From Owenia fusiformis (Eukaryota; Annelida; Polychaeta; Sabellida; Oweniidae), in contig CAIIXF020000011.1 of assembly GCA_903813345.2 (NCBI GenBank), forward strand, positions 129,001-193,000: 64,000 nucleotides of DNA, in the 5' to 3' direction. Below are positions 25,001 through 37,000 of this stretch, piece after piece. The first letter of the stretch is position 1. Each line of letters starts with the position of its first letter. The translations under genes and the position numbers were made by a program. Below the pieces are notes generated by a model that saw only the letters and a program-made list of their open reading frames with translations, was not told the origin of the DNA and did not search any database.

Positions 25001-28000
25001 TTATGACCTCCCCTTTTAAGAGTACATGTACATGAACATGTGAAATTATGACCTCCCCATTAGAGAACTTGTACATGAACATGTGAAATTATGACCTCCC
25101 CTATAAGAGAACTTGTACATGAACCTGTAAAACTATGACCTCCCTCATATAAGGAGAACTTGTACATGAACATGTGAAATTATGACCTGCCCCATAAGAC
25201 AACTTGTACATGAACATGTGAAATTATGACCTCCCCCATAAGAGAACTTGTACATGAACATGTGAAATGATGACCTCCCCATTTAAGAGAACTTGTACAT
25301 GAACATGTGAAATTATGACCTCCCCCATAAGACAACTTGTACATGAACATGTGAAATGATGACCTCCCCATTTAAGAGAACTTGTACATGAACATGTGAA
25401 ATTATGACCTCCCCTTTTAAGAGTACATGTACATGAACATGTGAAATTATGACCTCCCCCATAAGAGAACTTGTACATGAACATGTGAAATTATGACCTC
25501 CACCATTATAGAGAACTTGTACATGAACATGTGAAATTATGACCTCCCCTATAAGAGAACTTGTACATGAACATGTGAAATTATGACCTCCCCCATAAGA
25601 CAACTTGTACATGAACATGTGAAATGATGACCTCCCCATTTAAGAGAACTTGTACATGAACATGTGAAATTATGACCTCCCCTTTTAAGAGTACATGTAC
25701 ATGAACATGTGAAATTATGACCTCCCCCATAAGAGAACTTGTACATGAACATGTGAAATTATGACCTCCCCTATAAGAGAACTTGTACATGAACATGTGA
25801 AATTATGACCTCCCCCATAAGACAACTTGTACATGAACATGTGAAATTATGACCTCCCCATTAAAGAGAACTTGTACATGGACATGTGAAATTTTGACCT
25901 GCCCTCATAAGATTTCATGTACATGAACATGTGAAATTATGACCTGCCCTCATAAGAGTTCATGTACATGAACATGTGAAATTATGACCTCCCCCATAAG
26001 ACAACTTGTACATGAACATGTGAAATTATGACCTCCCCTTTTAAGAGTACTTGTACATGAACATGTCAAATTATGACCTCCCCCATAAGAGAACTTGTAC
26101 ATGTGAAATTATGAACTCCCCATAAGAGAACTTGTACATGAACACATGAAATTATGACCTCCCCCATAAGACAACTTGTACATGAACATGTGAAATTATG
26201 ACCTGCCCCATAAGACAACTTGTACATGAACATGTGAAATTATGACCTGCCCCATAAGACAACTTGTACATGAACATGTGAAATTATGACCTCCCCCATA
26301 AGACAACTTGAACATGAACATGTGAAATTATGACCTCCCCATAAGACAACTTGTACATGGACATGTGAAATTATGACCTGCCCCATAAGACAACTTGTAC
26401 ATGAACATGTAAAATTATGACCTCCCAATAAGACAACTTGTACATGAACACGTGAAATTATGACCTCCCCCATAAGACAACTTGTACATGAACATGTGAA
26501 ATTATGACCTCCCCATAAGAGAACTTGTACATGAACATGTGAAATTATGACCTCCCCATAAGAGAACTTGTACATGTACATGAACATGTTGAATTATGAC
26601 CTCCCCAATATGAGAACTTGTACATGAAAGTGTCAAATTATGACCTCCCCCATAAGACAGTTTGTACATGAACATGTGAAATTATGACCTCCCCCATAAG
26701 ACAACTTGTACATGGACATGTGAAATTATGACCTGCCCCATAAGAGAACTTGTACATGTACATGAACCTGTTGAATTATGACCTCCCCCATATGAGAACT
26801 TGTACATGAACATGTGAAATTATGACCTCCCCATAAGAGTACATGTACATGAACATGTGAAATTATGACCTCCCCATAAGAGAACTTGTACATGAACATG
26901 TGAAATTATGACCTCCACCATTATAGAGAACTTGTACATGAACATGTGAAATTATGACCTTCCCCATAAGAGAACTTGTACATGAACGTGTGAAATTATG
27001 ACCTCCCCATAAGAGAACTTGTACATGAACATGTGAAATTATGACCTCCCCGCTCCCCCATAAGAGAACTTGTACATGAACATGTGAAATTATGACCTCC
27101 CCATAAGAGAACTTGTACATGAACATGTGAAATTATGACCTCCCCATAAGAGAACAGTCCCCCTCTCAATTGGTTTTCCTGGGACCTTATTTGAAAACAT
27201 GCATACAACAATTAGTTATGAAAATAAATTATAGCAGGGACTCAATTTTTTTTTTTTTGAATAAAGATAGGAAAATAACTTAAAAACACTGATATATTTG
27301 AATTTTCTTTGGAAAGAACTCTAATTTTTATTTAAATGTTGATCTTCCAAGCTTGAACAATCAAAATGTAAGTGATTTAATATGAGCAAAAATATATGAG
27401 AATGTTCCACCTATCTTAGCCCACTCTGTATATAATTAATTTCAAAAAATCTATCATTGTAATATTTAAATAAAAGAGGGCACTGGAAACATTGGATGAT
27501 TTTACTTGGAGTGAGGCAGTTGAAAATCACACAATGAAAGAAGAGGTAAGGTCAAGGTCCCAAAAAGTGGGTTAGGTGCCACGAAAAATTTGTAATTGGT
27601 TACCATGGCAACAACAACCCATTCATCAGATAGAAATGATCAAAAGAATTTAGCCAGATTGACCCAACCTTGTTGAACCCAACTCCATATTAGTGTACCA
27701 AATCTGACACAACCCTACCAAACCCAGCCCAATATGACCCAACTCTACCTGACCCACTTATGCGAAATTGCCCAATTACTGGATATAGAAGTTAAAATTT
27801 GTTTACACTGCATGCATGTGTTTAATATAGGAACCACAATTCAAAAATGGTTGATTGTGAAGAAATATATTTTTGCATTTCTATACATGTTGTTTCTAGA
27901 GAAGATATTCTAGAATGCCCAATTGCCCATGAGAAGATTTTTGTTCCACAGTTGCAATCATTGCTTTCATTTGAAAAATGTCCAGTCGGAACCAAAGAAA

Positions 28001-31000
28001 TATTACAGTCATTGAAACAATCAATTTTGAAATGGTATTTTTGAAGATGTTAATCCAATAGATGGCACACTGATCATATAGCGCCACCTATTGATTCAAC
28101 ACATATGAGTGTTGTGCAAGTTGGGCTAATCGATAGATGGCATATAGATCAGCCTTGTTGCTATTGTAGTGTCACCTATTGGCTGAACACCTGAGTTTAT
28201 TCTGCACATAATGTAGATGTCCTCCAGTTAATAGATGTGTGTTGTTATATTTTCTGTAGCGTGCCATGGGAACTATGGACAAATATGACAGACAGGCTGT
28301 GTTGGACAATGAATGGATCAAACAAGAGGTAGGAGAATTTAGGTGTGATGTCATTTCCTCAGGGGAATGGGTTGGGTAGTGGGGTATGTATAAGGGTTGA
28401 GTAGAGGGGTACGGGGTGATATATACTATGACAAATATGATAGACAGGCTGTGTTGGACAATGAATGGATCAAACAAGAGGTAGGAGAATCTAGTTGTGA
28501 TGTCATTTCCTCAGGGGAATGGGTTGGGTAGAAGGGGTAGGTATAAGGGTTGAGTAGAAGGGGTAGGGGGTGATATATACTATGACAAATATGATAGACA
28601 GGCTGTGTTGGACAATGAATGGATCAAACAAGAGGTAGGAGAATCTAGTTGTGATGTCATTTCCTCAAGGGAATGGGTTGGGTAGAAGGGTATGTATAAA
28701 GGTTAAGTAGAAGGGGTAGGGGGTGATATATACTATGACAAATATGATAGACAGGCTGTGTTGGACAATGAATGGATCAAACAAGAGGTAGGAGAATCTA
28801 GTTGTGATGTCATTTCCTCAGGGGAATGGGTTGGGTAGAAGGGGTAGGTATAAGGGTTGAGTAGAAGGGGTAGGGGGTGATATAGCCTATGACAAATATG
28901 ATAGACAGGCTGTGTTGGACAATGAATGGATCAAACAAGAGGTAGGAGAATCTAGTTGTGATGTCATTTCCTCAAGGGAATGGGTTGGGTAGAGGGGTAT
29001 GTATAAGGGTTGAGTAGGGGGTGATATATACTATGGACAAATATGATAGACAGGCTGTGTTGGACAATGAATGGATCAAACAAGAGGTAGGAGAATCTAG
29101 TTGTGATGTCATTTCCTCAAGGGAATGGGTTGGGTAGAGGGGGTAGGGGGTGATATAGACTATGGACAAATATGATAGACACGCTGTGTTGGACAATGAA
29201 TGGATCAAACAAGAGGTAGGAGAATCTAGTTGTGATGTCATTTCCTCAAGGGAATGGGTTGGGTAGAAGGGTATGTATAAAGGTTAAGTAGTAGGGGTAG
29301 GGGGTGATATAGACTATGGACAAATATGATAGACAGGCTGTGTTGGACAATGAATGGATCAAACAAGAGGTAGGAGAATCTAGTTGTGATGTCATTTCCT
29401 CAAGGGAATGGGTTGGGTAGAAGGGTATGTATAAAGGTTAAGTAGAAGGGGTAGGGGGTGATATATACTATGACAAATATGATAGACAGGCTGTGTTGGA
29501 CAATCAATGGATCAAACAAGAGGTAGGAGAATCTAGTTGTGATGTCATTTCCTCAGGGGAATGGGTTGGGTAGAGGGGGTAGGTATAAAGGTTGAGTAGT
29601 AGGGGTAGGGGTTGATATAGACTATGGACAAATATGACAGACAGGCTGTGTTGGACAATGAATGGATCAAACAAGAGGTAGGAGAATCTAGTTGTGATGT
29701 CATTTCCTCAAGGGAATGGGTTGGGTAGAAGGGGTAGGGGGTGATATAGACTATGGACAAATATGATAGACAGGCTGTGTTGGACAATCAATGGATCAAA
29801 CAAGAGGTAGGAGAATCTAGTTGTGATGTCATTTCCTCAAGGGAATGGGTTGGGTAGAGGGGTGGGTATAAAGGTTGAGCAGAAGGGGTAGGCCTATGCC
29901 ATATATGGTTTGGGAAGATGAACACAGTCTACATGATCTTGAGGGAATGGGTTGGGTAGAGGGGTAGGTATAAAGGCTGAGTAGAAGGGGTAGGCCTATG
30001 CCATATATGGTTTGGGAAGATGAACACAGTCTACATGATCTTGAGGGAATGGGTTGGGTAGAGGGGTAGGTATAAAGGCTGAGTAGAAGGGGTAGGCCTA
30101 TGCCATATATGGTTTGGGAAGATAAACACAGTCTACATAATCTTGAGTTCATTTTGGGGGATGTAAGGAACTTTATTGTTTTATTAGATGCATTATGTTT
30201 GATTCCAGTAGTAGCCTGTATATTTACACTAGTTCTGAGTTAGATATTATATATTTTAAATACAACTTGTTATTCAACTAAATAAAAAGTTAGAAGATGA
30301 AAAATGCGTTCTTTTTTGCTGTTCATAACCAGAATTGAAATTTATTAGATCATTTTTTGTGAATCAATTTAGGAATCCTATATTTTAGACATAAATAGTG
30401 TTTTTATACTCTTTAATGGCACATGACAACAGTATGAATGATATTAAACAAATACTGGAAAAAAATACTAGGCTCCGCTTCGCCTCGCCTAGTATTTTTT
30501 CCTCGGATAGGTATTCTGGCATATCCACCTCATGGTCATCCAGTATTTATTTTATTATGCACCTCCCTTGAAGAATACTTTATTTTAAAGAAAGGGTCCA
30601 CTAAAACAGAAGCTGAGCCTAGTAATTTTTTGCGAGGATAGGTATTCTGGCATACGGGATGGTTGGAGATCTCGTTGCTTCAATACTGGATAGAACGAGA
30701 TCTTGCTGCCACGTATGGCAATAGACCCTGCAGCTCTTAACCAATTAGATTTGAGTATTTTAATGAGGTGCATAATAAAATGATATAATTGATGACTACG
30801 ATATTACCAAAGACCTGCTACCTTAGTTGATGTCAAGGCATTTTATTCTAGCTTGATATAGACTTAGATCAATGATGTAAATTGTAATGCATATTATATC
30901 ATTTTATTCTAGCTTGATAAGACTTAGATCAATGATGTAAATTGTAATGCATATTTTTATTTTATAAATTGTTTACTTTATTGGATTCATCTTGATGTGT

Positions 31001-34000
31001 ATATTTATTGATATTAATTTTGAAAGTGTAGATAAAAGAAATCATTTTTATGTCACCACCAAAACGTGGTGACATATTGTAATGGTCTCCGTTTTTTGGA
31101 CGGCAGTTGGTGGTTGGCGGTTGGTGATCGGTGTCTGTAACAAATTCTTACAACTTCCAATAACTTAACAAATACTGTTTAGACTGACTTCAATTTTTTT
31201 CCAAAATCATATACATGTTCTTAGAAGTTCAAAGCTGACTTTATATTTAAAAAAGGTCAAAAAGGTCTTGCTTCAAATTGACCTTTTTTCAAAATCATCT
31301 ACAAGTTCTCAACAGTTCAAATCTGACTATAGATTTGACCTTCAATGACATTCTCAAGGTCAAAAAGGTCTTTTTTCATCTTGCTTCAAATTGACCAATT
31401 TTTTTAAAAATCATCTACATATTCTCAGAAGTTCAAATCTGACTTTAGATTTGACCTTCAATGACATTTTCAAGGTCAAAAAGGTCTTTTTTCATCTTGC
31501 TTCAAATTGACCAATTTTTTTAAAAATCATCTACATGTTCTCAGAAGTTCAAATCTGACTTTAGATTTGAGGTCTCACCTTCAATGACCTTCTCAGTGTC
31601 AAAAAATTGACTTCAAATTGACCAGTTTATTTTTTCAAAAATATCTACAAGTTCTCAGAAATTCAAATCAGACTTAAGATTGAACTCATAATAGTGTAAG
31701 CTACAAGGTGGTGACATTTTGTCATGTTAATGCCTTGTATGTGTTGCTTTTGTAGGTTGCTATACATCATAAAGATGCAAAGACAATGGTAGAAGTGTTG
31801 AAGAAATGATTTTTTATGTTGCTTTTGTAGGTTGCTATACATCATAAAGATGCAAAGACAATGGTTGGAGTTGTTGAAGAAATGATTTTACATGTTGCTT
31901 TTGTAGGTTGCTATACATCATAAAGATGCAAAGACAATGGTAGAGTTGTTGAAGAAATGATTTTACATGTTGCTTTTGTAGGTTGCTATACATCATAAAG
32001 ATGCAAAGACAATGGTAGGAGTTGTTGAAGAAATGATTTTATATGTTGCTTTTGTAGGTTGCTATACATCATAAAGATGCAAAGACAATGGTAGAGTTGT
32101 TGAAGAAATGATTTTATATGTTGCTTTTGTAGGTTGCTATACATCATAAAGATGCAAAGACAATGGTAGGAGTTGTTGAAGAAATGGAAAAGGAGAATTT
32201 AGAGATAATGTGTGATCTCTTTGAGTGCAATGTGGATGACTTAAAAATATCAAGGTACAAGTCTAAAAAAAAAATTTTCTTATTTCTTATAAAATGATGT
32301 GTTTTTATCACAATTTGAAAAGGTGCTATATTATTATCCTCTTATGCTGATGGGCGTGCATGTGTCTAGCCAAGGGTCTGCCAAAATCTTTTCATCAAAA
32401 TCCCAGGAAAACAACTTACCTGTTAGAGTTTTTCAAGTTTTTACATATGTGTGAACCTTGAGAAGGTAACATTCATGTATATGACAATATGACATGTTAA
32501 GAGATGTTTTGGATTTGGTTTATTTAAAGAGGGATGGATATTTTACCAAGGACTTGGAAGATCTGAGGTACATTAACATATTGATTCTTTTAGGAATTTT
32601 TACTTAACACAATTTGAAGACAATGAGAACTTAGATGAGACTGGAAATATTCTTGAGATAGATCTAAGCCGTGTATCTCTTAGTCACAGAAATGAGACCC
32701 CGTCCCCTCCACTAGTTAGTGATGGTAAGTTGACTTGACTTATATTTCAAACAAATCAAAAAATAAGTTTGATATAACATGTATATAAGAGTGACAAAAT
32801 AAAACAAATATTTCATTCTATTTTGATAAAAATATCATTAACATTAATTTTTTATATTATCTAAGAAATATAGACCTCAGAGCAGGGGTAATATCGTCGA
32901 ATACACCCCGCAGGACTAGGCACAATCGTTTCCTGTACTCCGAATGACCAAAGGGAGTAAGGGGTTCGAAAGCTTTTGTGCCTAGCCCTAAGGGGTGTAT
33001 TCGACGATATTACCCCTGCTCTGAGGTCTATATTACGATTCGAACATGAAAATTCACCAAAATGTTTATGGTCTGCCATTACTACGGTCCGCCGTTATGA
33101 CGTCACACATTACACGTATTACCAGGGGCATTGTTCGCGAATATACCCCGGGTGGAATGTTGACTTTGTTTACAGTTTATAGAAGGCGTGAATACAGTCA
33201 TGTTCGAATATCAAATATTAAGTATTTGTTGCACTTTTAGTAATTTTTCAACATTTATTCTTTTAGCTTATTCGGTTTTCCCCAGAATGAAATGTTAAAT
33301 CGTATCTTTGAATTATTTTTGCTTTGTAGTACCCAGAAAGCCTCGGCCGAAGAGTGCTGCATTGAAAGCAATTGAGGAGAAAGTAGCAGCTGTAACTGCC
33401 CAGCATGCAGTGGAACATGGCTATGATATTGACATCAACAGTGACTGTAAGTAGAACAGTATTATTTGGTTTTCTAACTTCACAAACGACAAATTGCTTA
33501 AGTAATAGACTGTGGCACTGGACTGTAAAACTAGACTGATGCACTAGACTGTTGCACTAGACTGATAAAGGACTGATGCACTAGACTGATGCACTAGACT
33601 GTTGCAATAGACTGTTGTACTCGACTGATGTACTAGACTGTTTCACTAGACTGATGCACTAAACTGATGCACTAGACTGTTGCACTTGACTGTTGCACTA
33701 GACTGATGCACTAGACTGTTTCACTAGACTGATTTTTTTTTATTGTTATCAATTTATTACTAATATAAACATTTACATTCAATTACAATAATTACTAATT
33801 GCCAACGTTTTTCAACATTAGCGGCAATTTAATATATATATATATATTATATATGCATGTAGATATTAAATATTGAAATAGGAAAAATTTGTTTAGGTTA
33901 TTTCAAAATACCTGAAGGTTATCCCATGGCCCGGGATGTTAACGGAACTTGAAAAATAAGTCGGTCATTGCAGAAAAAAGGACTTGTCAAATTACTACTA

Positions 34001-37000
34001 GATAGATAATAAAACAAGACTTGTATGTATATAATAGCTAACAATATGAATTAAAGCTTCATTCATAGTAGCATCCAGGTTAGTGCTTCCAAACAGTAAA
34101 AATTGTAATTTGTCGTTCAAGTTGTAATTATTGAACAAGTCACTTAAATTGTAAGTACGAAGGCCTGCAATGAGGTTGTTTCTTTCATTCTGTAGCAGTG
34201 GGCATTTTAAAAGAAAATGCATGGTTGTCATTGGTACACCACAATGGCACAAAGGATCAGTAATGTCTTTGAAGTTGTGAGCATAAAGGTGTGATTTTAA
34301 TAAGAGGCCAGATCTTAGTCTATTAAGTTTTATTTCGAGATGTCTAGACTGATGCACTAGACTGTTGCACTTGACTGATGCACTAGACTGTTTCACTAGA
34401 CTGATGCACTAGACTGATGCACTAGACTGTTGCACTTGACTGTTGCACTAGACTGATGCACTAGACTGTTTCACTAGACTGATGCACTAGACTGATGCAC
34501 TAGACTGTTGCACTAGACTGTTTCACGAGACTGATGCACTAGACTGTTGCACTTGACTGTTGCACTTGACTGATGCACTAGACTGTTTCACTAGACTGAT
34601 GCACTAGACTGTTTCACTAGACTGATGCACAAGACTGATGCACTAGACTGTTGCACTAGACTGATGCACTAGACTGTTGCACTAGACTAATGCTCTAGAC
34701 TGTTGCAATAGACTGTTGCACTAGACTGATGCACTAGACTGTTGCACTAGACTAATGCTCTAGACTGATGCATTAGACTGTTGCACACGACTGTTTCACT
34801 ATACTGATGCACTAGACTGATGCACTAGACTGTTGCACTATACTGATGCACAAGACTAATGCACTAGACTGTTGCACTAGACTGTTGCACTAGACTGATG
34901 CACTAGACTGATGCACTAGACTGTTGCACTAGACTGATGCACTGGACTGTTTCACTATACTGATGCACTAGACTGTTGCACTAGACTGATGTACTAGACT
35001 GTTTCACTATACTGATGCACTAGACTGTTTCACTAGACTGATGCTCACGACTGATGCACTACACTTGTACAAGTCTGATGCACGAGATTGTTGGCGAATT
35101 TTACTAAGTAGACCTACTACTGTGTCATTTTAGTCAATGACACGCTGCACATTAACCTCTATTACATCGTAATTTTGGGGTTAATTTGATCAAATAAGCC
35201 ACCGTAACAAACATTGTTACTTAGAACCCCATTTTTCGCCTAATAACACTTGACAAACATTTACAAAACATGAAATACAATGAAGTCCCATGTAATAACA
35301 AATTCCACAAATCCCCGGGGATTTAATTGACAATTTCACACCAATCATTGTCATATAAATGGTCATTGTGCATGTATTGTCATATAAATGGTCATTGTAC
35401 ATGTACTGCCATATAAATGGTCATTGTACATGTATTATCATATAAATGGTCATTGTACATGTATTGTCATATAAAAGGTCATTGTACATGTATTGTTATA
35501 TAAATGGTTATTGTAAATGTATTGTCGTATAAATGGTCATTGTACATGTACTGTAATATAAATGGTCAGTGTGCATGTGTTGTCATATAAATATTCATTG
35601 TACATGTATTGTCATATAAATGGTCATTGTACATGTATTGTCATATAAATGGTCATTGTAAATGTATTGTCATATAAATGGTCATTGTACATGTACTGTC
35701 ATATAAATCGTCATTGTGCATGTATTGTCATATAAATATTCATTGTACATGTATTGTCATATAAATGGTCATTGTGCATGTATTGTCATATAAATGGTCA
35801 TTGTGCATGTATTGTCATATAAATATTCATTGTACATGTATTGTCATATAAATGGTCATTGTGCATGTATTGTCATATAAATGGTCATTGTACATGTATT
35901 GTCATATAAATGGTCAATGTAAATGTATAGTCATATAAATGATCATTGTACATGTATTGTCGTATAAATGGTCATTGTACATGTACTGTCATATAAATGG
36001 TCATTGTGCATGTATTGTCATATAAATATTCATTGTACATGTATTGTCATATAAATGGTCATTGTGCATGTATTGTCATATAAATGGTCATTGTGCATGT
36101 ATTGTCATATAAATATTCATTGTACATGTATTGTCATATAAATGGTCATTGTGCATGTATTGTCATATAAATGGTCATTGTACATGTATTGTCATATAAA
36201 TGGTCAATGTAAATGTATAGTCATATAAATGATCATTGTACATGTATTGTCGTATAAATGGTCATTGTACATGTACTGTCATATAAATGGTCATTGTGCA
36301 TGTATTGTCATATAAATATTCATTGTACATGTATTGTCATATAAATGGTCATTGTGCATGTATTGTCATATAAATATTCATTGTACATGTATTGTCATAT
36401 AAATGGTCATTGTGCATGTATTGTCATATAAATATTCATTGTACATGTATTGTCATATAAATATTCATTGTACATGTATTGTCATAATAATGGTCATTGT
36501 GCATGTATTGTCATATAAATGGTCATTGTACATGTATTGTCATATAAATGGTCAATGTAAATGTATTGTCATATAAATGGTCATTGTACATGTATTGTCA
36601 TATAAATGGTCACTGTACATGTACTGTCATATAAATGGTCATTGTGCATGTATTGTCATATAAATATTCATTGTACATGTATTGTCATATAAATGGTCAT
36701 TGTGCATGTATTATCATATAAATAGTCATTGTGCATGCATTGCCATATAAATGGTCATAGTACATGTATTGTCATATAAATGGTCATTGTGCATGTATTG
36801 TCATATAAATGGTCATTGTGCATGTATTGCCATATAAATGGTCATTGTACATGTATTGTAATATAAATGGTCATTGTGTTTATGATTTCTAGTCTTCGAT
36901 TTACCAGGTGAATTTTCTTTTTTTTCAGATGACAATGACAGTATAGGTGGCGATAGTATGCAAGAAGACCCCTTCAACAATTACTTCAACTTTGACGATG

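Noticed and set aside
24837-27211. Several minus-strand frames of 60-115 codons
   Set aside because: All are by-products of the 43-bp array in CCDC83 intron 5; they overlap exon 5 in places and have no similarity to known proteins.
35345-36871. CRISPR-like array of 29-bp units
   Set aside because: Repeats are contiguous with no unique spacers, in an intron of an animal gene.
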